A DNA stretch of 64,000 bases from Opitutia bacterium (GCA_003569245.1 BGOM01000019.1:211977-275976), one strand, 5' to 3'. Positions 18,606-29,075 are shown, numbered from the stretch's first letter. The notes: generated from the sequence alone by a model not told the origin. Translations and numbers: made by a program.

Positions 18606-19896
18606 TTGCGGGTCTCCTTGCCCGGCTCGTCCATGGAGACCACGGGTGGGAAGCCGTTGAGCTGACGCCAGATCTCCTTCCAGAGCGGGACCTGCTGGAG
18701 CAGCACCCAGCCGTTGGCGCGCACGCCTTGCCGGAGCCAGCGGTTGCCGGGCCACTCGACCTTGGTCGGCTTGCCGTCCTTGATCACGATGTCGGGCGAA
18801 GGGGCGACGACGACGCGGAACTTGCCCGAGGGATCGCCGGCGGCGTCGACGAACACGACCTCGCCGCCGAACGTGCCGATCGCGATGCTGGGCCAGCCCA
18901 CGAACTGGATGGCCGGCCAGCCCTCGAACTGGAGACGCACCGGACTGCCGGGGATCACGGTACCGTCCGGCTTGATGATGCGGGACTGCAGCAGGGGCAT
19001 GTCATTACCCTCGAGCCAGATCTCGACGAACCGGCTGTCGGTCTCGGGGATGACCACGCAGATCGGGCTGCCGGGCCGGAGGTAGGAGCCGTCGGTCGCC
19101 TGGACGGAAGGACGATGCCGTCGCGCGGCGCGCGGACCAGCTGGCGTTCGTTCTGGTTGATCTGGACGTCGATGACCCCGAGGTCGCGCTCGACCGAGGC
19201 GAGGTCGGACTGCGCCGAACCGCGCTGCGCCCGCACTCCGGCGATGGTCGCGCTGAACTCGCTCTCGGTGCGGCCCAGGGTCGCTTCGGCGGCGAGCAGC
19301 GCCGAAGCCGTGCTATCGCGCGACTGGATGGCGAGCTCGTAGTCGCGGACGGAGACGAGGCCGCCCTGCTTGAGCTCCTTGGTGCGGGTGAAGTTCAGCG
19401 CGGCGGTCTCGGCCGCGATCTTCTCGGCGACGACCCGCTGGCGGGCGGCGTCCACCGACTGGCCGCGGGCGAGCTCGAGCTGGCGGACCTGGAGGTCGAG
19501 ATCCTCGATGCGCCGCGCGGTCGCGGTCCGGCGGTCGGCGAGCGAGGCGCGCTGCGACTTGAGGTTGGCGAGCAGGTTCGGGTCATTGTCCTGCAGCTCG
19601 GCGATGGCCTCGCCGGACTTGACGCGCTGCCCTTCGACGACGTGCATCTTCCGTACGAGGCCCGCGACGGGCGCCTCGACGTTGATCCGGCGATCGAGCG
19701 GGTCGAAGGCGATGACCTTGCCGGTCCCGCGCACGAACTGTTGCCACGGCAGGAACCAGATGGCGAGCAACAGGGTCACGAACCCGACGGCGGCCAGCCG
19801 CGCCAGCAGGCGGATCCGCTGGGAAGAACCGGCCAGCAACAACGCGGGGAGCTGCCCGCGCAGGGGGATAGGCGAGGAGTCGGAGCGAGGGTTCAT
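18602..19896 (-). CDS. HlyD-family periplasmic adaptor, frame-disrupted
   Basis: Starting at 19896 the protein has a cytoplasmic N-terminus, one membrane helix (LARLAAVGFVTLLLAIWFLPW), a lipoyl half-motif (VEAPVAGLVRKMHVVEGQRV), a long coiled-coil hairpin (about residues 95-230) and RAPRDGIVLP, the second lipoyl strand. Directly after this, near 19100-19110, the frame is lost; the neighbouring frame continues without a gap in homology (GSYLRPGSPICVVIPETD, then WLEG) to the stop at 18602. Joined, it is about 431 residues, normal for HlyD/EmrA-type adaptors. The break needs one base, and sequencing error is as likely as mutation. It overlaps both neighbours by four bases (ATGA), so ABC, HlyD and TolC form a tightly coupled operon. 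Confidence 0.82.
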
Positions 19897-22043
19897 GCCT
19901 TGGGGAGACTGAGGGTGTGGATGGTCGCGCAACGGCGGGCCAGCTGCGGGTCGCGGGTGGCGAGCAACAAGGTCCAAGGACGGCCGGGGGCCATGATCAG
20001 GTCCGCGAGGTGGGAGGTGTTCTCAGGATCCATGCCGTCGAGGAACTCGTCGATGATGAGGAGACGGGGTCGATGCAGCAACGCGCGGGCGACGAGCAGG
20101 CGGTTGCGCTGCCGGCTGGAGAGGGGCAACCCGCCGGTCACGAGACCCATCTCCAGGCCGCCCGGCATCGCGAGCAGGTCCGCCAGGAGGCCGACTTCCG
20201 CGAGCGCGGCCTGGACCTGGCCGATGGTGATGTCCGGCCGGCCGAGCCGGAGGTTCTCGAGCAGGCTCGCGGTGAGGATATCCTGCGAACGCAGGACCAT
20301 GACCTGACCGCGGTACGCTTCCAGGTCCCACGAACGCAGGTCGAGTCCGTCCACGAGGATCGCGCCGGCGGTCGGCTCGCGCATGGCGGCGATGAGGTCG
20401 ATGAGCGTGCTGCAACCGCTGCCCTGCGCGCCGCCGAGGGCCACGCGGCCACCCGGAGGGACCTCGAAGGTGACCTGCCGGAGGAGTTCGCGCCCGCCGG
20501 CGTAGGCGAAGCCGACGCCCCGCAGGGAGATCGCCGCCCCGCCCGGGGCGCCCGCCGGCACCTCCCCACCCTCGCGGTCGGTCTGCAGGTCGACGAGGTG
20601 GCCGAGCTTGTCCACGGCCGCCAGCGCGTCGTACCAAGCCTCGAACTGCTTGCCGAGCTTGGCCACGGAAGCCACCACGGTGCTGACGATGAGTTCGCTC
20701 GCGACGAGCTGACCAAGCGTGAGCTGCTGGCTGAGCACCAGACCGCCGCCGACGATCAGGAGGGCGGCGGTCGCGAGCACCTCGAGGGTCAGCAGGCCGA
20801 TGATCTGGCGCATCAGCACCCGGAAATGCCAGCCGCGGTCGGCGAGGTAGCGGCGGGAGAGCTCATCGGCGCGCGCCGAGGCGAGCGTCAGGCCCGAGGG
20901 GCCCTTGAAAAGGCGGGGGTAACGGGCCACCTCCTCCAACCAGCCCACCGCCGCGTATTTGCTGCGCGACTCGGCCAGGCTGGACGAGATCGCGCCGCGT
21001 CCGAGCACGATGACCACCAGCGCCAGCCCGAGGAGGATGACGAGCATGTAGGCCAGCAGGAACGGATGGTAGAAGCCCAGCACGAGCAGGCCCACCACGG
21101 CGCCGACGATGATGTTGATGCCGTTGAGCAGGAGCATCGCCGAGCTCTTCTGGACGGTGACCACGTCGAGGAAGCGGTTGACCATCTCGGGCGCATGGAC
21201 GCCGTCAAGGGCCTCGGTCTTCACGCGCGGCAGACGCCAGGCCATGTCGGCGGCGAGCCGCACGAAGATGCGGCGCTGGATGTGCTCCGCGACGACGTAT
21301 TGCAGGCCCCGGATCACGGCCGAAAGGATGAGACAGCCGCTGAGCGCGATCGTGATGAAGATCAGCGCCTGCTGGAAGGGGGTCGACTGGGTACCGAAGG
21401 CGAGGTTGCCGACGACCCCGTTGATCGCCAAAGGCAGCGCGAGGTAAAGCAGACCGGTGACCAGGCTGAAGATGAAGATGGTCGCGATGTCGGAGACCTC
21501 GGGGCGCATCAGGCCGAACAGGCGGCTGACAGGCGTCGGGTGATGGCCGTGCGCGTCGTCGTCGCGGCCGGCCAGACCATCGGCCGGGAGCGCGGGGGAG
21601 ACGAACGCGGCCTCGACCTCGGCCTGGGCGGAGGCGAGTCCGAGCCGCTGGACCAGCGCGGCGCGGCTGAGGACGTGGGTTTGCTCATCGCCGGCGAAAT
21701 CTGCCACCCGCTCGCGGAACAACCCGCCTCCGACGACGACGACCCAGCCGGCGGCGGGCGTGTGGACGATCAAAGGCATCGAGGCCCGGGCCTGCCAGAG
21801 CGCCGAAGCCAAGGGTATCCGGCACACATCGGCCCGGAGGCCGGCGGCCGGCAAGGTGGCGGCGACGCGTTCCAGCGGCTCCTCGCCTTGGTGCGCCGAA
21901 AGCACCCCGGCGATTCGGACGGGATCGGCCGTGAGGCCGGCTTGCCGCGCCAGATAACCGATGAGCGAGAGTTCCGTGGCGGATTCGACCGCGGGATCCG
22001 GGGACGGCACCGACGGACCAGCCACATTCCGAGAGTCAGCCAT
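19893..22043 (-). CDS. ABC exporter (type I secretion-like) with degenerate nucleotide-binding site
   Basis: A 716-residue half-transporter: N-terminal C39-like domain (about residues 20-150, no catalytic Cys at the expected place), a membrane domain (about 180-470, with FIFSLVTGLLYLALPLAI and FLLAYMLVILLGLALVV), then an ATPase domain. The Walker A motif reads GAQGSGCSTL, so the essential Lys is Cys. The signature reads LSSRQ instead of LSGGQ, and the H-loop region is LLLATRD with no His. Walker B (LLIIDEF) and the Q-loop Gln (RSQD) remain. The family is HlyB/LapB-like. It probably works with the downstream HlyD and TolC genes. The ATG at 22043 was chosen because upstream bases to 22118 are AT-rich and not coding-like, although an AGGA lies eight bases before the 22118 start. 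Confidence 0.85.
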   Translation of the reverse strand: MADSRNVAGPSVPSPDPAVESATELSLIGYLARQAGLTADPVRIAGVLSAHQGEEPLERVAATLPAAGLRADVCRIPLASALWQARASMPLIVHTPAAGWVVVVGGGLFRERVADFAGDEQTHVLSRAALVQRLGLASAQAEVEAAFVSPALPADGLAGRDDDAHGHHPTPVSRLFGLMRPEVSDIATIFIFSLVTGLLYLALPLAINGVVGNLAFGTQSTPFQQALIFITIALSGCLILSAVIRGLQYVVAEHIQRRIFVRLAADMAWRLPRVKTEALDGVHAPEMVNRFLDVVTVQKSSAMLLLNGINIIVGAVVGLLVLGFYHPFLLAYMLVILLGLALVVIVLGRGAISSSLAESRSKYAAVGWLEEVARYPRLFKGPSGLTLASARADELSRRYLADRGWHFRVLMRQIIGLLTLEVLATAALLIVGGGLVLSQQLTLGQLVASELIVSTVVASVAKLGKQFEAWYDALAAVDKLGHLVDLQTDREGGEVPAGAPGGAAISLRGVGFAYAGGRELLRQVTFEVPPGGRVALGGAQGSGCSTLIDLIAAMREPTAGAILVDGLDLRSWDLEAYRGQVMVLRSQDILTASLLENLRLGRPDITIGQVQAALAEVGLLADLLAMPGGLEMGLVTGGLPLSSRQRNRLLVARALLHRPRLLIIDEFLDGMDPENTSHLADLIMAPGRPWTLLLATRDPQLARRCATIHTLSLPKA

Positions 22044-22486
22044 AGGCTTTAAATCGAGGTCTCTGTCCCAAGAAGCAAACCAAAGTTCCCGATTTACGGG
22101 CACGATATTCCTGACCATTTATCTATTCCTATTGTATCCATAGAACAGCCTCCCGGCGGCGCACGAGAAGGCCGAGGTAAATCAGCGTTCACCAGACTCA
22201 TCCGATGATCGGCTACGGCGGTGACGGGCGACGAAGGCCGGGGCGGCGAAGGCAAGCATCGAGCTCAGGCGCACCTTGAGGGTCACCGACTCGGACCGAC
22301 CTAGGGCCGGCTACCGGCGAACCACCGAACCCGGCCTGAAAAACGCACCCACCCCACCCTTACCTCCGCTCGACCCCTCGAATCTGCCTTTGAAATAGTT
22401 CCTCCCTTGCCATTATGAGTCCCGAGCCCCTAAAAAGCCCTCGGTTCGCCGATTTGGCGCCCCGCACCCCCATCCGATTGTTACAA
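22044..22486. promoter_or_regulatory. Divergent intergenic region between ABC operon and porin gene
   Basis: This 443-base stretch has no convincing gene. The part at about 22060-22145 is clearly more AT-rich than its surroundings and includes TACAAT on the minus strand, so it likely holds the ABC operon promoter. The part near 22395-22490 contains TTTGAAATAGTT and similar AT-rich words upstream of the porin start. No operator or riboswitch was recognised. Confidence 0.4.
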
Positions 22487-23661
22487 ATGTTACGAATTCG
22501 CTACACCCTCCCCCTTCTACTGGTGGCCGCCGCCGGTCAACTCTGCGCCCAGAGCCAGTCCCCGGAGACGACCCCTCCGGTGAAGGAACAGACCCTGAAG
22601 GAGCAGTGGGAGAATCTCGGCTTAGTCTACCGGGATCCTAAGGCCAAAGGTCTCCAGGAACTCTGGCTGCTAGGTCGCTACCACGGGCATTACCACGATA
22701 CCGGCGGGGCCGGCCGGAGCGACAGCGGCCTGGAAAGCCGACGCGTCCGCCTGGGCTTCCAGGCGAAGATGATCGACCGTCTCACGATCCATGCGCAGGC
22801 GATCAGCGGCAGCGACTTCGAACCCGTCTACAATGGTTTCACGGAGCTGTGGGTCCGCTGGGAATTCGACCCGGCCTGCGCGCTCACCATCGGCCAGCAG
22901 AAGCATCGGTTCACCCATGACCGCAACGTCTCGAGCCGTTACATGACCTTCATGGAACGGTCGATGTTCACCAACATGATGGGGCTGGACTACACCCCGG
23001 CGGTGACGCTCTCGGGCCGCGTCGGCAAACTCGATTATTACGCCGGAGTCTTCTCCAACACCGCTGGCATCGACATGTGGGAAGCCTTCACGGAATTGCA
23101 CTCCGGCTGGTCCGGGCTGGCCGCCCTCACCTATGACCTGGGCAAGCTCGGGGGTGCCGACTCCGCCGCCTTCTACGGGAGCCTGCTGCACAGCGAGGCC
23201 CGGACGGGAGCGACCAACCTGACCCGCTTCGATGACGCGGCCTCGCGGCGCTGATCCTCACCAAAGGTCCGGCCGCGCTCGTCACCGAGGTGACCGCCGG
23301 CTTCGGCGGGACCAAGGGCGACGCCGTCGGCCTCAACCTGCAGCCCAGCCTTTTCCTGACCGACCAGCTGGAGTTGGTCAGCCGCTTCCAGCTGGCCTCC
23401 GCCAGCCACGCCGACGGTCTGCGGAGCCAGCGCCGCTACGAATCCGCGGCCGGCCTGCCCAACGGCGACCATTATCAGGCGACCTACCTGGGACTTAACT
23501 ACTACCTCGCCGGGCATCGGATGAAGCTGCTCTCCGGGATCGAGCACGCCCGCATGAACCAACGGGATGTCGTCACCCTCTTCGCCGGCTTCCGCATGTT
23601 CTTCGGCCCGCACTCCAACGCGCCCTTCCCTGGCAACAAGCTCCTCAAGGGAATCTGGTAA
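22487..23661 (+). CDS. Phosphate-selective porin O/P-like outer-membrane protein, frame-disrupted
   Basis: The first frame gives a signal peptide (MLRIRYTLPLLLVAAAGQLCAQ) and barrel strands such as LLGRYHGHYHDTGG, RRVRLGFQAKMIDRL and LTIGQQKHRFTHDRN, matching the Porin_O_P (OprO/OprP) family. At about 23235-23260 the frame ends at FDDAASRR. The next frame picks up as ALILTKGPAALVTEVTAGFGG and runs to a C-terminal strand finishing in LKGIW, with an aromatic last residue as expected for outer-membrane insertion. Joined length is about 391 residues, normal for the family. OprP-type porins favour phosphate or polyphosphate, but the anion cannot be deduced here. A start at 22415 is open but would bury the signal peptide. 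Confidence 0.82.
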
Positions 23662-23749
23662 TCGACCGCGGCAGAGCGCCCCCGAGCCCACGGATGCGAA
23701 CCGGGGCCCGCGGATGGCACCTTGGGAGAATGGGGCGCTTTAGATAGCA

Positions 23750-23777
23750 TTAAGTCTATTTTTATTATTTTTAGAAT
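23750..23777 (+). promoter_or_regulatory. Putative promoter upstream of the SbtA-like gene
   Basis: A sharply AT-rich patch in a GC-rich context contains TTAAGT (23750-23755) and TAGAAT (23772-23777) 16 bases apart. It lies about 42 bases before the ATG at 23819. A plausible sigma70-type promoter with a short leader. Confidence 0.35.
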
Positions 23778-23818
23778 AGTCTTTAATCAATAACCCATCG
23801 CCTTTTAAAGCGCGCGGT

Positions 23819-24781
23819 ATGCCCAAGCTACTTGATCCTACGCTGCTCTTCTTCGCTTTCGGGATGGTCGCCGGTCTGGCGCGCTCCAACCTGGAGATTC
23901 CCGCGCAAGCATCGAAGATGCTCGCCCAGCTGATGCTGATTTCCTTGGGCCTGAAAGGCGGTTTCGCCTTGGCCCACTCGGGCTTCGGCCCTGAGGTGCT
24001 GGCCGGCCTCGGTTGCGCGCTCTTCCTCGCGACGGCCATCCCGGTCCTCGGCTACCTCAGCCTCCGCCGCTTCCTCCCGGTCTTCGACACCATCGGCCTC
24101 GCCGCCGGCTTCGGCTCGGTCAGCGCGGTGGCTTTCATCGCGGCCACGCAGCGGCTGGAAGACGCCGGGCTGGCCTTCGGCGGTCACCTGTCCGCCGCGA
24201 TGGCGATCATGGAATCTCCGGCCATCGTGCTGGCGGTCGTGGCCGCCGGCTTCGCCCGCCGCCGCGGCGGGCAGGACGCGACCAGCGTAGGCCCTGGCAA
24301 GATCCTGCATGAGTCCCTCACCGATGGCACGCAGATGCTGTTGCTCGGCGCGATGCTCATCGGCTACCTTTCCGGCGACGCCGGCAAGGCCATGCTGCAG
24401 CCCGTGTTCCTCGACCTCTTCAAGTGCATCCTCGCGCTCTTCCTGCTCGACATGGGCCTGCTCGTGGCGCGCAACCTCGGCAAGCTCTCGCTCGACCAGA
24501 AACCGGCGCTCGTCTACGCGCTCGTGGCGCCGCTGGTCCACGCCGCGCTGGCGTTGGCCTGCTGCCGCGCCCTCGGGCTGCGCGCAGGGGACGGCGCCCT
24601 GCTCATGACCCTGGCGGCCAGCGCTTCCTTCATCGCCGTGCCCGCGGTCCTGCGGCACGCGGTGCCGGAGGCCAGCCCCACGCTCTACTTCGGACTGGCC
24701 ATCGCCGTGAACTTCCCGCTGAACCTGCTGTTCGGCATCCCGCTCTGGATCGAACTGGCGCGGCGTTACCTTGCGCCGTGA
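23819..24781 (+). CDS. SbtA-like sodium-dependent bicarbonate transporter family protein (DUF897)
   Basis: A 320-residue integral membrane protein of about ten helices. It shows the internal 5+5 repeat seen in SbtA: FGSVSAVAFIAATQ followed by AMAIMESPAIVLAVV in the first half, and LAASASFIAVPAVLRHAVPEASP followed by GLAIAVNFPLNLLFGIPLW in the second half. SbtA is a Na+/HCO3- symporter first described in cyanobacteria, and homologues are frequent in other phyla where the substrate is not proven. No SbtB-type PII regulator is adjacent, whereas in cyanobacteria sbtB usually follows sbtA. The gene is monocistronic and converges on the xylanase gene. Confidence 0.88.
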   Translation: MPKLLDPTLLFFAFGMVAGLARSNLEIPAQASKMLAQLMLISLGLKGGFALAHSGFGPEVLAGLGCALFLATAIPVLGYLSLRRFLPVFDTIGLAAGFGSVSAVAFIAATQRLEDAGLAFGGHLSAAMAIMESPAIVLAVVAAGFARRRGGQDATSVGPGKILHESLTDGTQMLLLGAMLIGYLSGDAGKAMLQPVFLDLFKCILALFLLDMGLLVARNLGKLSLDQKPALVYALVAPLVHAALALACCRALGLRAGDGALLMTLAASASFIAVPAVLRHAVPEASPTLYFGLAIAVNFPLNLLFGIPLWIELARRYLAP

Positions 24782-24806
24782 CCCGGCCGGCCGAAGCCCG
24801 CCCTCA

Positions 24807-25916
24807 TCACTTCGCCGGCACGGGCGGGCGCGGGGCGGCGAGTTCCTTGAGCACCGCGGTGAAAGCGGGCTTGGGCTGGCCCTGACGATCGAAGAGCAAG
24901 GGGTGGTTCACGCGCGCCCACGGGAACTTGTTCAGCCAGCTCTGGCCGTCGTGCAGGTTCCAGAAGGACACGCGTAGGATGACGTCATCATACTGGCGGA
25001 ACAAGCGGAAGAGCCGACCGTACTGCTCGGCCTGCCGGGCGAGCACCTCCGGCGGGCAGCCGTCGGCGTAGGGATTGATCTTCGCCATCTCGGCCCGGTG
25101 CTTGTTGCCGTCGGCCCACCAACGGCCGCGGGGGATGACGTCGATGTCGAGTTCGCTGACGACGGCCTTCAGGCCGAGCGCGCGCAGGGCGGCCAAGGTC
25201 TTCGCGAGCGCCTCATACGGCACGCGGTCGATCTCGTAATGCCCCTGCAGGCCGATCGCTTGGACGGGCGCGCCGCCGGCCTTCAGCTTCGCCAGCAGGC
25301 GCAGCATCTTCTCGCGCTTCCCATCGAGCTCATTGTTGTAATCGTTGTAGATGAGCAGCGCGGCCGGATCGGCGGCGTGGGCGGCCGCGAAGGCCCGCGC
25401 GATGAACTCGTCGCCCGCGGCGCGCGTCCAGCCGGATTCGCGAAGCTCGCCTTGGCCGTCATCCAGCGCCTCGTTGACCACGTCCCACGCGTGAATCCTG
25501 CCCTTGTAGCGTCCGACGACCTTGGCGACGTAGGCCTCCAGGCGGGCCAGCAGGACCTCCTTCGAGGCCGGCGCGGCACCGTCTTGGTAGAACCACGACG
25601 GCGTGCGGTCGTCCTTGGCCCAGACCAGGCAATGACCGACGACCTTGAGGTCCTTGCTGTTCGCGAAGGCCACGAACTTGTCGGCCAGGTCGAAATTCCA
25701 GCGGCCCGCCGAGGGACTGATGGCGGCGGGCTTCATGCAGTTCTCCGGGGTGACGTGGCCGAACTGGGCCGTCAGCAAAGGCCAGTCTTCGGCACGCTCC
25801 GCAATCCGGTCGGAGAGGCCGACGCCCGACGCCCAGGGCGAGGCCTGCCGCAAGGTCTGGGCGGAACCGACCACGCCGCCGGCGGACAGGAGCAAGCACA
25901 GGAGAAGTCGTCTCAT
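24807..25916 (-). CDS. Secreted endo-1,4-beta-xylanase, GH10
   Basis: A 369-residue protein with a signal peptide (MRRLLLCLLLSAGGVVGSAQ). The GH10 barrel carries FGHVTPENCMKPAAI near the N-terminus, VVGHCLVWAKD, the acid/base Glu in HAWDVVNEALDDG, and the nucleophile Glu in VVSELDIDV. Also typical are AIGLQGHYEI and the late FWNLHDGQSWLN with a conserved Trp. All family landmarks are present and the length is normal for a single-domain GH10 enzyme, so activity on xylan is likely. No carbohydrate-binding module is attached. Start at ATG 25916, directly at the signal peptide. Confidence 0.93.
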   Translation of the reverse strand: MRRLLLCLLLSAGGVVGSAQTLRQASPWASGVGLSDRIAERAEDWPLLTAQFGHVTPENCMKPAAISPSAGRWNFDLADKFVAFANSKDLKVVGHCLVWAKDDRTPSWFYQDGAAPASKEVLLARLEAYVAKVVGRYKGRIHAWDVVNEALDDGQGELRESGWTRAAGDEFIARAFAAAHAADPAALLIYNDYNNELDGKREKMLRLLAKLKAGGAPVQAIGLQGHYEIDRVPYEALAKTLAALRALGLKAVVSELDIDVIPRGRWWADGNKHRAEMAKINPYADGCPPEVLARQAEQYGRLFRLFRQYDDVILRVSFWNLHDGQSWLNKFPWARVNHPLLFDRQGQPKPAFTAVLKELAAPRPPVPAK

Positions 25917-25962
25917 CCCGCCATCAAAGCCGGTCGCACGGGCGAGTAAACCTCGGACGTAC

Positions 25963-26933
25963 TCACTCGCCTACCTCGACCTCGGCCAGCACCGCCCGAT
26001 GATCCGAGATCCAGATCTTCCGCGGGATCTCCGCGGCGGCACCGGTTTCGCCGACGACCCAGGCGTCGACCGGTCGGCACGGGCCGCCGGTGAAGATGTA
26101 GTCGATGCGGACCGCATACTGTTCCGAATACGGCCGGCGACTGGGAGTGCTCTCCGGATAGGCGGGCGTCCAGGTATCGCCGGGGAACCGGACCTCATCC
26201 GGATGCGTCGCGCGGTAGGCGTCGACCAGCCCCGCCTGCGCGAGCAGGCGCGTGGCCTTCCAATCGATCGCCGGCGTCGCCCCGCCCTGCCACCGCCGTA
26301 GCGAAGTCGCCCGCGCCGTCCAATCCAGGTGCGACGGGTGATTAAGATCGCCTGCGACGATCACCGCCGCGCCTTTCCGCAGCCAAGGCTCGACCGCCCG
26401 GCGGGTGGCCTCGGCGGCGGCGAGCGCTGGCGGGCTCGCCGCGAGCTGATCGAGCAACTCCGGCGTCAAGGCGCCCTGCTTCGAGGCCAACCGGGCGCGC
26501 TCGATCGGATCGGGCGACGGGCTCCAATGCGTCCCGAAAACCACCAGCTCGGTCATCGGCCCCGCCTTGAGGATCGCCCCGGACCACCGGTCATATGCTT
26601 CGGCGGCCGGGGACCGTCAAGCGGACGCGCGCCCAAGGTCTTGCGGACGAATAAGTCGCCGATGGCATCGTAATCCGGCAGCAAGGCGGGCAGGCGCGCG
26701 CGGCTGCCGGAGGTGGTCTCACAAAGGATGACAAGGTCCGCCTTTGTCTCGCGGATGACCTCGGCGATCGCCTCGTGCCGCGGCTTGCCTTGGAACGGGT
26801 GCCCCGCCCCCAACTCGGTCCGCGGATCGCCACCGTAGAGCACGTTGAACTCCAGGACCCGCAGCTTCACCGGCGCGCCCACGAGGGCCGTGGCGCAGGC
26901 GAGCATGGCGATCGGCCATCGAGGCACAGGCAT
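25963..26933 (-). CDS. Endonuclease/exonuclease/phosphatase-fold protein, frame-disrupted
   Basis: The first part (from ATG 26933) has a short signal-like N-terminus, then RVLEFNVLYGG (catalytic Asn) and LVILCETTS (metal-binding Glu). The second part, in another frame, has VVFGTHWS, GDLNHPSHLDW (catalytic Asp and Asn), RIDYIFTGG and the final SDHRAVLAEV with the general-base His. Together these are all motifs of the EEP superfamily. The frame changes near 26556-26590: the first frame ends in RSSRRGR, while the second can be read back to AILKAGP just upstream of its ATG. Joined length is about 323 residues. The two frames happen to overlap as ATGA, so true translation as two pieces is possible but unlikely for a single fold. 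Confidence 0.78.
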
Positions 26934-27039
26934 GCGGGCGAATCTGTGCCGCGCCGTGGCCGGGTCGACCCGAATCACGCGAGGACCAGGCGGGGCCGGG
27001 TCGGCGGGGATCCGAGCTTCTCCGCGACCCATCAAAGAA

Positions 27040-29075
27040 CTACTTGCCGGTGGCCGCGGGCGCCGGCGCCGGGATCGGCGGCTTGCTCAGCTCATACTCG
27101 CGCACCGCCTCGGCCAGGGCGGGCTTCCCCGCCTTGCCCAGTTTGCGCAGCGCGCGCAGGCGCAGGGCGTGCACCTCGGCGTAAAGCGGCTCGGCCTGCG
27201 GCACACCCTTTTTGTCGGGCAGCCAACGCGGGCCGGCGGACGCCAGTTCCTTGACGACCCCCGCGGCCCAATCGGAGACGAGCTTGGCATCCGCCTCACC
27301 GAGGACGCGCAAACGTTCGACCACCCGGTCGACGGCCGCGGCCCGCGGCTTGGCCGGCTTGACGCCGTCGGCCGCGAGCACCGCGTCATGCGCGGCCGCG
27401 AGCACCCGGGCGACGCCGTCGACCTGGAGGTCGTAACGCCCGAGCAGGTTTTCCGCGATGGCGCGTCGTAGGGCACCTTGAGCGCCTCGCGCCGGGCCAG
27501 CTCGGCACGCAAGGCGGCCCGCGCCTCGGCCAAGCCCCGGCCGGAGGCGAGCAGACGCCCGAAGACCTGACCGGCCAGGGCGTCACCGGCGAGTTTCGCC
27601 ACCGTGGCGCCCCGGTCCGCCTTCGCATCGCTCTGGCCGCCGCCAAGGCTGGCGAAATCGGTGTCTGCCGAGAGACGCTTGGCGACCTCGAGCGCGGCGT
27701 TGGGCGTGAGCAAGGCCTGGTCCATCTCCGCGAGCAGGCGCGCGGCGGCGGGGCCGTCGGCGACGCCGTCGCCCAACGCCTTCCACAGCCCGAGCTCATA
27801 CGGGTTGAGCGCGAGCGCCTGCCGGAGGTAACGCTCGCGACGGGCGGCGTCCGTCTGGCCGAGCGCGAACCAGCCGAGGATCCGTCCGCGGTGGAAACGC
27901 TCGAGGCCGAGATTCATGGCTTGGACGAGCGCGACGCAGTTGACGGCGCGGTTCTCGATGAAAGGGTGCAACGCCGGCACGTCGGGCCCGGTCGTGGTCA
28001 CCTCGAGCCCGGCGATGCTCTGGCCGACGCCGAAGGTCCAGCGGCCCGTCTTCGGGTCGCGCCCATAGTGGACGAAGGCCCGATGCCCGGGCTGGCCGGT
28101 CCCCCGGGCCGGCTGACCGAGCGCGCGCCGGAAAGTGTCGGCCATGGTGGAGAGCCGGCCGCAGACGCCACCGTCCTCCCAGATACGCGGCAGCGAGCCG
28201 GGGTGCCAGGCGCTCGCCTTGTATTTCACCTCGGGCACGCGATCGTAATCCCAAGAGTAACGACCATACCCGATGATGCCGGCCGGCTGACCGGGAATCC
28301 GCCCCCAGTAGCGCTCCCAGATCCACTCGCACTCCCGCTCAGGCACCGAGGCCTTGAACCAGGTGAGGAGCGGCCAGGGCGCCTGCGCGGTCGGGAAGAT
28401 CGGCCAAGGCTGCTTGGCCTCGGCGGGCGCGGGCGTCTCCAGCTTCGAGATCATCCACACCAGGAACTGCACGTCCGACGGCGCGAGCCGCGGCGGGTAG
28501 GTCCCGGAGGCGTGGGCCACCTGCCCCCAGAACGCGCGGTCCTTGGTCTCGGCCACGTTGACCCCGGCGGCCTGCAGCGCCGCCGCCTGCCCGGCCATCA
28601 CCTGCAGGTACGAAGTCCCGCTGGTCCGCATCCAAGCGGCGACCTTGGCAACCGCGGGCGGATACTCCTGGACCGGCGTCTCGGCGTCGAGACGCAGGGC
28701 CCCGTCGCGGATCGCCACGCCGAGGAGAAGCTGGGCATACTTATCCGCCAAGGCGGGGCTCAGCGCGCGGCGCAACGTGTCAAGATTCTGCGCGCTCTGG
28801 GCCGGCATCGGGTGACGGGCGAACAACAGCCCCGCGCGGACGTCGGGATGAGCGTCGACCCACGCCCAGAATTCGGGCGTCAACGGGGCCGCCTTGCGCG
28901 CCGCCGCGTCCGCCTCGGCCACGAACGCCTTGACCGCGGGATCGGCGAAAGCGGGGAACTTGCCCGCGGCGGACGGAGCGACGACCACCGTGGGAGCGGC
29001 GGCGAGGCGGGCGGGCTCCGCCGCTGGCGCGAAACCGGCCAGGCTGGAGATAAGAAACAAGGATGCAAAACGCAT
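27040..29075 (-). CDS. Secreted transglutaminase-like protein of unknown role, frame-disrupted near the C-terminus
   Basis: From ATG 29075 a signal peptide (MRFASLFLISSLAGFAPAAE) is followed by a mostly helical region. Around residues 270-360 lies a segment reading GYGRYSWDYDRVPE, then EDGGVCGRLSTMADTFRRALG and GQPGHRAFVHY, where a Cys and a His are arranged as in transglutaminase-like (papain-fold) proteins. A helical repeat-like region (RYLRQALALNPYELGLWKALG, TPR-like) follows. At about 27450-27475 the frame is lost after KVPYDA; the next frame continues LLGRYDLQVDGVARVLAAAHD to the stop at 27040. Joined length is about 678 residues. The closest proteins I recall are uncharacterised ones from Planctomycetota and Verrucomicrobiota. 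No function is claimed. Confidence 0.65.

Noticed and set aside
17226..22043. The type I secretion-like operon as exporter of the giant adhesin
   Set aside because: The adhesin ends in a PEP-CTERM signal, implying Sec export and exosortase processing, and it lacks RTX repeats or a type I C-terminal signal; the loci are also 28 kb apart.
22144..22414. A possible short minus-strand peptide ending in an Arg/Ser-rich tail, like a small PEP-CTERM protein
   Set aside because: No PEP motif, no start with a leader, and the frame is open only over about 30 codons.
26553..26590. ATGA overlap suggesting two separate coupled genes in the EEP locus
   Set aside because: Each half holds only part of one catalytic site, and the reading of the second half extends upstream of the ATG with matching homology, so a frame break in one gene fits better.
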